From Mesostigma viride (Eukaryota > Streptophyta > Mesostigmatophyceae > Mesostigmatales > Mesostigmataceae): a DNA stretch of 64,000 nucleotides. The stretch's first letter is position 1. Each line of letters starts with the position of its first letter. A program made the position numbers and the translations under genes. Of the stretch, positions 33,226 through 43,300 are shown piece by piece. A model generated the notes under the pieces. The model was not told where the DNA came from, did no database searches, and saw nothing but the letters and a program-made list of their open reading frames with translations. The stretch is taken from NCBI GenBank assembly GCA_009746045.1, contig RPFO01000819.1, positions 620,382 to 684,381 on the forward strand, written 5' to 3'.

Positions 33226-34699
33226 AAATTTCTCGTGTACCATGATGAGTCACTTATGTGGAAGGGACAAAGTCCTTTAGTGGCGGCTACACTGTTTGCT
33301 ACCGTTGATCCATTACAAATCTTACGGTACGAAATTGAGCAAACTTTTCACCACAAGTGACGGTGACCAACATTAGTTGGCACGACGTTATGGCATGCGG
33401 GGACTAGGCCACAGCACCTCCTAGGCAGCCGGTCAGAAACGTACAATAGTTCACTATAGAAATTCATGCAACCACTAGCATGTCCATAAATGATATGCGT
33501 ATATAGTGCCGAGGTATAGGGCTAACTTGTATAATCACTCAACTGTTTTCAATAAGAAAACTAGCGCCGTAAAGGACACGGCAAGCACTACCTAGCCCTC
33601 ACAATCTTGGCCAGAAATACGGTGGGCGGAAGCGATTATTAAGGACGCATTCCTAATTATTCCCCCGTTTACAGAAAGTTGGCCACAATAAATAATCCTG
33701 GTTGTGCCCGTTTGCTAGCCCATTTAATAACATTAAATGGGCTAGCAAACGGGCACAACCAGGATTATCTAAAATCCTGACACAGTGTGACTTCAAGGCA
33801 GGGTTTTACTGCGTGCAGTGCTCGACTGCGGCCGGCCCCCGCCGTGTGAACATGTGTGCACCCTCGGGCTTAAGCATGCCAGGACCTGCTATGCTGACCA
33901 CGTGGCGGGCACTGAAGCCTCGCAAGCTGGGCCCGCAAGTCTGAGTACGTTAAATGCATACTAGTAGTAGGGAACTCAGTACTGGTGCCTTTTTCATGCA
34001 TATGTATCCATGCCCATGTTGCATTTATGATGCCGCCACAGCGACACCCTGTTTTATTAAATCATAATTACATAGGCATTCAATGGGGCTATATGAGTGA
34101 TGTTAAGTGCTGGGAACCCCAAAACAATCATAATAATGGATGCTCATATTTGGAATAAAGTTTGTTGGCTCATAGTAATTACATGTAACACCCACAAAAA
34201 AAAGGCCTCCATTGAGGCCTTTGACCTTGACACTGAGACAACAGGGGGCCGGCGGGACAGTAGCGCGACCAAGTCTAGGTCCGTCTCACGGATGGGCGGC
34301 AGGTCGCAGGCCTGTGGGGGCTCAATTACATAAGGTCCACCTCGGCTAGTAGCCGCAGGGCGTGCAGCTGCAGCGTCCGGGGTCGAGAGGCCGGGGGGGG
34401 CGGTCCAGGGCCCCCCCACTGATAGTTAATTGGCCTGGGAGCTGCATGAACCAAAGCTCAAGGCCTAGGCGTTCACTGGGGGTGCCCGGGATATCAGCCC
34501 TTTGCGTTTCCCGGCGTCCGGACGCCGCGATCGAGACGGTCGAGTCTGAGTCTGACCGCCATCATTGCCGCCTTGTGCTGGTTAACTGCATGGCGGCCAC
34601 GTGACAGTACTACCATGACGGCGGCGGCGGCGGCCCCGGCCACGCTTTAACAAAGGACGATATCCGCCCATGCAGTGCTTGAGGATCACGTGACCTGTA
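33226..34699. other. No gene recognised apart from a long hairpin
   Basis: Besides the hairpin at 33692-33768 and the small ggcctc palindrome near 34201-34222, no feature can be supported. Short open frames on both strands have no family resemblance. Confidence 0.4.
33692..33768. repeat. Perfect 37-bp stem hairpin with 3-nt loop
   Basis: Arms 33692-33728 and 33732-33768 are exact reverse complements around AAC. The arms begin ataatcctgg and end catttaat. No transposon ends or coding sequence explain it. Confidence 0.95.
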
Positions 34700-35395
34700 G
34701 GGCCGGTGCTGACGGATAAGCTCGCCGGCGTTGAGAGCAATCGTCAAGATGCGGTGGAGGCCAAGGTCTCGAATGTCGACGAGACAACTTTCATATACAG
34801 GTCGCTAACGAGCCGTTGCATGCAGCAGCCTTTGTTTATGTACCACTCATGCAGCAGGAGAAATCATCCGGTGGCGCGCTGACCTCCCGGAGAGCATGCA
34901 CCATGCAAATCCACCTAGCTTCAATGCTCGCCTGCAACAAAGCTCTGGAGAGCAAGGTCTGACACTAGTACTGGTGCAGGACCTCAAGGAGCTATAGATG
35001 CGGCCGCTAAGCAGACTGCATGCTAAGGAGATTTGAGGCCCTGGCTGGCCTTGCAGGCCAGTGCCCGAGATTGCTGCACAGACGGCCACCATCGCCGTCA
35101 CAGCCCGCTGGACGCGCGTCGAGCTCTAGGCCCCCCGGCCCCCCGGCACCGACATGGGCCAACCAACCTGCTCAAGTCCCAAGCCGCTGGGGCCTCGATC
35201 AACTGCATCAACACCATCGCCACCAAGCTCTAGGAGCTGGATGCATGGGCACCAGCGCAAGGAGGCCACCCGGGCGATCGAGCGCGACCGCGGCGCAGCT
35301 GCCGGGTGATTCTGCGTCTCTTGAACCCCATGGACCTTGGGATCGAAGGTCATGCCGAGTCTCTTGACGCTAAGCTGACGGGCATGCTCCTTAAT
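34700..35395 (+). pseudogene. Decayed LINE ORF1 fragment
   Basis: Broken frames contain DKLAGVESNRQDAVEAKVSN (about 34700-34780) and, further on, TWANLLKSQAAGASIN with INTIATKL. This parallels STWADLLKHH...STIAAQLKQQ of the LINE C ORF1. Stops and frame changes throughout. Confidence 0.45.
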
Positions 35396-35465
35396 ATATA
35401 TTCATTGAGAATGATAGATTACGGAGGTGAGATAGGCATGCAACATAAGGAAAAACCCGATAACT
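35396..35465 (-). repeat. Interspersed copy of the sequence at 6783-6851
   Basis: About 65 bp match the reverse complement of the LINE B post-stop sequence (attgagaatgatagattacg, then catgcaacataaggaaaaac). Probably a 3' UTR piece of that family. Confidence 0.8.
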
Positions 35466-35552
35466 GGGAGAATAACCCTGAAGAAATTAATAGTAATCTG
35501 ACACAGACATCCAAGGATCACGCCAGCGGCACAAGGTACAACTAACTATACA

Positions 35553-36049
35553 TCACAAAACTACACGCAGCAACAGCGCTGCCGGCCCACCATGCAGGCC
35601 TGGAAGGGATCTAGACCGCATGGGTCGCGACAAAGTCGGCCCGGGTGCGGCGGAATAACACATCAGCCACGGTGCGAGTGAGGGCGAGTGACAGGCGCTG
35701 CCGCCAATACGAGGACCACGTGCGGGCCGACCACGGGGCGGTCTGACCCTCGAGGTCGAGGCGGTCTTCACGGCGCTGGCAGCACTCGTGGAAAAACTCC
35801 GCTGTCTTGGGGCCCATGGCCCCGAACTCCTCAAGGACAAAGGGGATGACCCGGTGGGGCCCCACATTGCCGTAGGAGGCAAACTTGTCGCGCTCAGCCA
35901 CAGTGGCAGCAGCGCCGGCATCCACAGCCGCCCGGAGGATGTGGCGACCGGAAAGCGGCCGAGCCACGGAGACATCGATGAGCAGGTGGCAACCCTGCCC
36001 GTCGTAGTCAAGCACGGTAATGTCGGGGCGGTGGTTGGGTGAGTAGAGG
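35553..36049 (-). mobile_element. REL-type LINE, endonuclease end (3' half of the split element)
   Basis: On the minus strand from 36049 the frame reads SPNHRPDITVLDYD, HLLIDVSVARPLSGRHIL, YGNVGPHRVIPFVLEEFGAM and FFHECCQRRED, stopping at 35611-35613. The RPD...D...LIDV residues are those of the PD-(D/E)XK-like endonuclease. Reading continues without a frame change from the part at 49.55-52.5 kb once the LTR element and one agagg copy are ignored. The 3' UTR lies to the left and ends at or before 35.55 kb. Confidence 0.88.
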
Positions 36050-36634
36050 TGTTACGTCCCAGCCCTTTTGGTCGGACGTAACAATGGAATAAATTACTAA
36101 GGCTGTTTGGTCTATTGTAGTTGGGTTTTATGGACCTTGGCCATTGTGTGAATTGGACTAGTTATTTTGGTCCTAGGTTGTCCTTTTAGGGGCCGGTGCC
36201 GTGGCGCCGCGCCAAGTTCTGAGTCCGTCCGTAGATCTAAGCGTGGATCCTATAGTTGAGGGTCGATGTCGGCCCGGATCCTACGTGGAATGAGTGACTT
36301 GGATTGTTCTAGGGAAATTGGCGTGTATCTGCGCCGCAATCAACCTAGGTTAAATTGGTCCGAGGACGAGAGTCTCGTCCTCTTGGTTTAATGAATGATA
36401 AGTGCGAATACGCCTACACATTGAGCCCGGGGCAATTATCCATTTGTAATTGGTCTTGCTAGCCATTATAAGTGTGTACAATTAGCTTGGCATTAAGCCG
36501 TGATGCCAGATATCTCACGACTCTCGTCGTGAAGCGCAACTTACATTAGGCCATCTTGGATTATTCCTAATTCCGGCAAGGAGGGTCTTTCGCTACGTAG
36601 CCCAGGCTAGGAGTGTCTGGGCTGGGACGTAACA
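36050..36634 (+). repeat. 5' LTR
   Basis: 585 bp, starting tgttacgtcccagccc and ending with its exact 16-bp reverse complement. The first 34 bases are also a hairpin (arms tgttacgtcc/ggacgtaaca). The 5' LTR differs from the 3' LTR at three positions (t/c, t/c, g/a). Confidence 0.97.
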
Positions 36635-37390
36635 CTGGTTATCGGAGGAAATGTGCTGGAAAGGTTAGCTAACTCTCGCGGAGAGGGTTAGTGAGCCAAT
36701 TAGGATACCAAGGCGGAGCTTGGCGTAGGTAGAGGTTCCGGAATTCAACGATTGCTGTCAGGCCGGCGGCCAGCCCGTAAAGGGATTCAACGACGACCTA
36801 GGCAGCAAGCGGCCAGTCTGGGATACTCGGCGGGGCTAGCAATAGTCCTGTGGTGAGGTGCTGTCAACGATAGCGTTCAGCTCTCCTGTTTTCAACGACA
36901 CCTAGTGGCGGCCAGGGCTTGCCTTCAACGACACCGGGTGGCGGCCAGCTCAGGAGGGATTAACGTCATCGAAGATGGTACGTCCCCTAGTTAGAATTCT
37001 TTCTTTACAAGCTATGCCTGCTGAAGGCTAGCTGGCGAGCTCGCTTCCTCTCCGGGACCGCACGCGTAGTGGCAGGGGGTTTATGTTATATGTTGTACCC
37101 TCTATAGGTTGTAAATGTCGTTGGTGCCCATGGACGTCGCGGAGACGGCCATTCGTTGTTTGACCTGCAAGGGGTCGTGGGCGTGGATACCGTCTGGCTG
37201 TTGCCGACTGTGTTGACGGTGTTTACCTCCGTGTGTGCGTATAGCCCGTTCCGCGGAAAGCTCGGGCGTGTGCTGTGTTAGACTCTGTGCTTCTCCCTTG
37301 TTTGTGTTGGTAAAGGTCACTGCACCTAGAGGTAGCCTGGGATCCCCTCCTTCTCTCCTGCTGCAAGCCTCTGCCAGCCTATGATGTAAC
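36635..37390 (+). promoter_or_regulatory. Untranslated leader with possible primer site and short repeats
   Basis: Two bases after the LTR the sequence tggttatcggagg resembles a tRNA-initiator-Met primer-binding site with one inserted base; this is tentative. At 36740-36955 the motif ttcaacgacacc...ggcggccag recurs about four times with variable spacing. No long ORF is present. Confidence 0.5.
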
Positions 37391-37732
37391 ATGCCCAGAC
37401 GCAACAGAATAAATAAGGGTGGTCAATCTGGATTTCCTTACTATGCCGTGGCCCATGATGGGGGCGAGGGTAGACCAGCCATATTTTACAGTTGGAAGGC
37501 ATGTGAAGAACACATCAAGGATAAGATAATGTCTAAAGACTCTAGTGCCAAGTGGAAGGGATTTGATAACATCATGGACGCAGATAGGTTTGTTAGGGAA
37601 CACATGCCATTGCCTGAGGGGATGCACACTACACGTGAATGCTCTAAACCACCCACGCTCAGCAGTCAGGGGGAGGGGACAGCAGTTACAGTGACCTTCT
37701 CTCAGTTGACCATTGGCCCCAGCAAACAGTAG
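37391..37732 (+). CDS. Small ORF with RNase H1 hybrid-binding-like domain, upstream of gag
   Basis: 113 codons from ATG 37391 to the stop at 37730-37732. Residues about 13-72 fit the N-terminal hybrid-binding domain of RNase H1 (also in plant caulimovirus ORF VI): FPYYAVAHDGG, a shortened loop, AIFYSWKACEEHI, then KWKGFDNIMDADRFVREHM, with the aromatic and basic residues that bind RNA/DNA hybrids. No catalytic RNase H residues follow; a Ser/Thr-rich tail ends the protein. It lies 300 bp before gag in a different frame. Role unknown; binding the element's RNA or its hybrid is an inference. Confidence 0.72.
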   Translation: MPRRNRINKGGQSGFPYYAVAHDGGEGRPAIFYSWKACEEHIKDKIMSKDSSAKWKGFDNIMDADRFVREHMPLPEGMHTTRECSKPPTLSSQGEGTAVTVTFSQLTIGPSKQ

Positions 37733-38035
37733 AGGAGACCATTACTAGGGAGTAGTATTAGGTTCTATAGTTATAGCTCTATAGCACGTGGTTGCTCCCT
37801 CTCTCTTTCTCTCTCTTCCTTCCTGGGGAGGTGTTGCCTGCAGTGTAAGGTACCGGTACGAGCACCATGCCAACACGGTCCCAAACAAGGAACGCCAGAG
37901 ATACAGAGGAAGAGACTAGAGAACGAGACCCAGAGAATACAGAGGTAGAACCGGTAGACAACCACGAGCACGGTACAGAGAGGATAGAGGTACCACTGCA
38001 CGTCCAAGCAGGGACAGCTAGATACAGGTGAGGTC

Positions 38036-38190
38036 ATGGAGAGACCTGCGGAAGGCTTCCCACGATCCAGAGATCAGAACCCTAGGTTCCCAGCGGATGG
38101 GGACAATCTAGACGCCTTAACAAGGCAGGGAGATGACAGGAACGACCGAGAGAGACTCCAAGAGTACTCGCAGCAGCATCAACAGCAGCA

Positions 38191-38239
<49 letters not shown>

Positions 38240-38253
38240 CAACCGCAGCAGCA

Positions 38254-38288
<35 letters not shown>

Positions 38289-40161
38289 GGCCACCGCAGC
38301 AGCAACGGCAACAGCAGCAACCCCGGATGCAGCAGCAACAACCCCAGACGAGACCACAATGGCTACCACCTGATCCAGAGCAGCAGGGAGACGAGAATGA
38401 AGATGCCCTGCACTACCGTTATCAGCAGCCAGCCACAGGACGGCCATTGCATCCCTGGGCGGGGCGGGGGCGTCCCCAGGGACCTCCGCCGGTCCCCACT
38501 CACCGGGGCAGACGCAGAGTGTCCTTCGGCAGTACTTCCCTGCTGCCCACGGCGCTATGGACTTCGGATGAAGATGGTGAGATTCCAGGGGCAGATGGCG
38601 AGTTCGACGATCTGGAAGGGATGGGCGAGGTTGACGAGGGTCCAGCTACTCAGGGCCCGCCTGTTGGTACTCATAGACCTTGGGCCAGGCCAGGGGATGA
38701 CAGAAGCAGTGTCACTGCCCGAGGCGAGGAGACTCATACGCCCGTCCAGCGTCCGGTACCCCAGCCGCAGCGTCTACGGGCGTTTGACAGTAGCGTGGTC
38801 CCTTCGCCCGCGGCCGTCGGTAACCTGAATTTCAGCAGGGTGGCACTGGATGACCCGGGGTACGAACACCCCTCGTCGGTACAGGTGCGCCGGACACACG
38901 GCACACCGGACAGATCCGGATCTCTCCCGCGATCGCAGCCTCCAGCATTCGGCTCCATCTCCTACAGAGAGGTCGGTGGGCCTAAGCTTAACACGATAAA
39001 GGCCCCACCGATGCCTACCTTCAAGAATGTACCCAAGCTGCACGCGGATATGAAACCGCGAGAGGTCGACGAATGGGGACGCATGTGGCAACAGCAGTAT
39101 ACCGTTTGGTGCAATCACAACAGCTGGGAACTGGCCACCTGTGATTTGATCCCACATGTGGTCAACACCTGCATGGACCCCTCGGTGGTGAGCATCTTGA
39201 ACTGTGAGAGCATCGCATCCCAGTCATACCCGCAAACCGTGGAGGAGCTGATGGACCGGGTGCGCCGCAAGCTGATACCCCCAGACGCGGAGCTCCACGA
39301 GCGGATCGCTTTCGGCAAGCTGCGCCAGGGGACCACCCCATATCGCGAGTTTCTGTCCAAGTTTGAGTCCAGCGCCGCTTATCTAACCGACATGACCTGG
39401 TACGAGTACAAGATCAGATTCATCGAGGCGCTCAGCCCCGAGCTGCAGGACGAGGTATTCAAACACTACGCTGAGGTCCCCTGGAAGGAGTGGGACATCC
39501 TGAATATCCAGAGATACCTTCTGCAGGTGGCCGACGTGGTGTCTCGCGGGCGCGCCCCCTCGGTGCGCCGTTTCTTCAGGCCAGCTCCCCCGCGACGGGT
39601 GAACCAGATGTACTCCACCGAGCTCGCCGGCGAGGAGGAGGAGGAGTACCTCGACGACCCTGATGATGGCTACACTGACCAGGGTGTCAACGCGATCGAC
39701 GCTAGTAAGGCGCGGTGCTTCATGTGCAGCGAGGTGGGACACCTCAAGCGCGACTGCCCCAAGCTCCGGAGCAAGCACGCCAGTCGTGGTGCAGGGGATA
39801 TGGAACCCAGCGTTCGCTTCTCTGGACCAGCCTTCGGCAGCCGCCCCGACTCCTCCGGGCCCCGGGACCGACCCCGCAACGCGGGTGAGCGTGCGGCTCG
39901 CCTGCAGCATGCCAGACAGCTAGGTCCCGACTCAGTATGTATCAGCAGCCGCGACCGCCCGCGACCAGCTCTACCAAGGGCGTGCTACGTGCGGTTAACG
40001 AGATTGAGGCGCGGCGACAGTCCTCCTCTTCCGGCCAGACGTACGCTGTGGCCGGCTACGAGTATGACGACGAGGAGGAGGCTGACGAAGAGGAGGAGGG
40101 GGGGGAAGAGGGCGGGCGGTCGGGCGAGGCGGCCTCCCGTCCCACCGCTCCTCGGGAGTAG
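38036..40161 (+). CDS. gag: gag polyprotein with polyglutamine tract and zinc knuckle
   Basis: Starts at ATG 38036. A CAG/CAA-coded glutamine stretch covers residues about 46-105. A Pro/Gly-rich linker leads to the capsid-like retrotransposon gag domain (about 330-500): EVDEWGRMWQQQYTVW, then HERIAFGKLRQGTTPYREFL and FIEALSPELQDEVF. The CCHC knuckle CFMCSEVGHLKRDC lies at about residues 562-575 and should bind RNA. Near 39930-39990 the likely reading moves to another frame that encodes an acidic end (EYDDEEEADEEEE) stopping at 40159-40161. The original frame stays open to 40201 but becomes Arg/Pro-rich. Whether this is a mutation or a natural shift is unclear. Confidence 0.82.
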
Positions 40162-40378
40162 TAGCCTTGCCCATGGGCTTGGGCCCTGGGGGAGAGGATA
40201 GGGTAGAGAAATCAGATAGTAGCCCTGACGCGGAGTCAATTAGAATAGAGGTAGACGTCAATAACGTGGCTTCAGACGCGGCCACCCAACCGGCGGCGCG
40301 CGCGGCGCAAGGAGGCTCGCGCCATTTGTTTCTTTCAGTGGAGGGTTACTGGTTCCTCCCACCGTCCTTGATCCGTAT

Positions 40379-43300
40379 TTGAAGGAGAAAACGGTCATGG
40401 ACGTGAAGTTCCTGGTTGACACCGGTGCCTCCACGTCCTTCATCAACGAGGCCCTGGTGCGCCGGCTGGGCCTGGTCCCGCGACCCCACACCACGGCAGT
40501 GTATGTCACGTATTCGGATGGCCGGCGACACCAATCGCCAGGCCTCGCCGACATCAAGGGGGTGCTGCAGGGCACGCCGGTGGACCTGGTGGCGACTATT
40601 GCGCCGCTGGGTGCTGCCGACATCATCATTGGGTGGACTGGTTGGACAAGCAGGATGTGGACATCAGTGTGCGCCGACGGGTAGTTTGGTTCCCGGACGG
40701 TTCCTTCTGGTGCCCCGACAGCGAGTACAGGGCACAGGCCGCTGAGGTCCATAACATTACACACGAGCGCTCGGCGGACGGGCCTCGTCCAGCGTCCCAG
40801 ATCCTGATGAGTAGCAAGACGTTGGCGCGCCAGCTCCGGAAGGGTAAGGAGTATGCGATGTACCGCATCGACTTGGACAGCACCCAGACCATGCTTAACG
40901 AGATCGGTGCCGGCTTCACTCCGGACGAGCTGGCGCGGTTCAACGCCGTCCTGGAGAAGCGCGCTACTCTCTTCGCGGATCGCACCCCCCAGTTCCCTCC
41001 CAACCGGTCGGTGCTACACCGAATCCAGGTCCAGGAGGGCGCAGGACCGACAGCGTCTCCTATGTACCGCATGGGCCCAGTCGAGCTGGTGGAGCTCAAG
41101 GAGATCCTCATTTCACTGCTCGACGCCGGGCTCATTGAACCCAGCAACAGCCCCTTTTCAGCGGGCGTGCTGCTCGTTCCCAAGCCAGGGGGCAAGTGGC
41201 GTTTGGTGACTGACTACCGGAAGCTGAACGCCATCACCGTCAAGTCCCGGTATCCTCTACCGCGGATCGACGACATCTTCAACCGTGTCCAAGGGGCTAC
41301 GTGTTTCACCGTCATCGACTGTGCGGACGGGTTTTGGCAGCTGCGCATCGCGCCCGAGGACTGCCACAAGACAGCGTTCGCCACGCCCTTCGGTCACTAC
41401 CAGTTTCGGGTGGCGGCAATGGGGCTGTGCAACTCGCCTGCGTCCTTCCAGATGCTGATGAACGACATCCTCCGCCCGGTGATGGGCACGGCCCACCTGC
41501 CGCAGGTCTCCAAGGATCTGACGGACCCGCAGAAGGGGGCGCGCCCACCCTGGACCTACAAGCGCACGTGCGCGCTGGCGTACCTGGACGACATCCTGGT
41601 GTACTCCAAGACGTTCGAGGAGCACCTGGAGGATGTTGACGCAGTACTTCAGATCATGGAAGACGAGCACCTGTCGGCGAGGAAGGCCAAGGTGCGCGCC
41701 GGCCGCTGTGTGCCCTTTTTGGGCCATACCCTGTCTGCGGATGGTATCGCGACTGACCCGGAGAAGATCGAGGCCGTCCAGCAATGGCCGGTCCCCACGA
41801 CCGTGAAAGGGGTGCGCAGTTTCCTGGGGCTGGCTTCCTACTACCGGCGGTTCATTCCGCGGTTTGCCACCATCGCCGCCCCGATTAACGCTCTTCTCAA
41901 GAAGGGTACTCAGTTCCTTTGGGCTGAGCAGTGCCAGCAGGCCTTCGAGGCACTTAAGGGGACGTGGCGCGCCGAATATTTTCCGCGCCAAAAAATTCGC
42001 GGTACCGTCCGTACGGTGTATAATGTGTGCCCGGACCGCTCAACCCTCGCGGAGGTGGCCATGGCGGCTTGCCTTCAGGCAATATTAATCGATATGGCAT
42101 CTAAAAAGCTAGAAAAAATGCATGAATTTAGCAGAAGATTAGTCGATGACCTCATTTCATGGCGGAAAGTTTACGGTTTGCAATATCGCTAATTTCTCGA
42201 ACGGCTACGGGCGCGGGGGTCTAGGATATAATTTCTCTTGCGGATCATGAAATTTAATGCAGGTTTACGGCAGCGATTGTGAGGCAACGTAGGCTCTAAA
42301 GAGCGATTATGAGGCTAACTTAATGGTGTTGTCGAGTTTGTGCCGAAGCTTCCCGGTTTCTTTTACATTTCCGGCATTCAAGGTAAGAACCTACGCAGGC
42401 CTGCGCATGTCGCCTTCGACGTATTCACGGAAGGCGCACCTTCCTTGTTCGCCTGATCAATGGATGATGTCTTTTATTGTTCGAGCTTGCGTGCCAGTTT
42501 ATGCATGAAACATTTTCACGCAGGCAGGTGCATTAACGTCGGCCTTTCGCCCTTTTTTCGGGCAGTTTTCCTGCAGGAAGCGCTCCATTTCTTTCGGTTG
42601 CATCGTCAGATTCCTAGAAATTTCGTACAATTTCGTGTAGTTTGTGGCTGGCATGCTTAAGGCGCCGAGGTCAAGTTGTTGGTAATGTGTTGACATTTGT
42701 TTTCCATCATCCTTTGGACATGAGCTTGCTCAGACGCTTTGTTATGTGCCGGATCTGACACGCCTGTTTTAGTAACGACATCCGGCATGTGCCTAGAGGC
42801 TAACAAGCTGGCATAAGCTTCTTAGCAAATTGCCATGTTGGAAAGGAAGGTGAGAGTGGTTCTTTTGCTGGCCATACTGCATGAGTGGCATTGCATTAGA
42901 TAGGTGTTTCCATTGCTTTCCTTGAGCTATAACCATAGAGACTTCCCTGCTATGTGTGCAGCAAGGCAAGCTGGATAGGATGTGAGTGCTTGGCAGACAG
43001 CATGTATGATTGGCTGCCAAGTTTGCAGGCTGCAGTTGCCTCTATTGCTTGGGCATTCTTTTTAAGGTTTTTACACGTATACTTGCTGAGTTCTTGGCAT
43101 AAATTTACATGGTAACCTTGGGCTGAGCATAGTGTATGCTCTCTTGGTGCGTGTATGCCTAGCGATGGTGTTGCTATGCCCACGCTGGCAAGGCTGGCCA
43201 TGCTGAGGGCAGGGGAGGGCAGATGAGGTGCATGCCTAGCCTTTTCTTATGTTGTGTGATCGAGTTGGGCTTCTTGGATGGAAAACATCATGTCTAGGTG

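Noticed and set aside
36636-36650. Primer-binding site complementary to initiator-Met tRNA
   Set aside because: Only a partial match with an inserted base; kept as tentative in the leader entry and not listed as a separate site.
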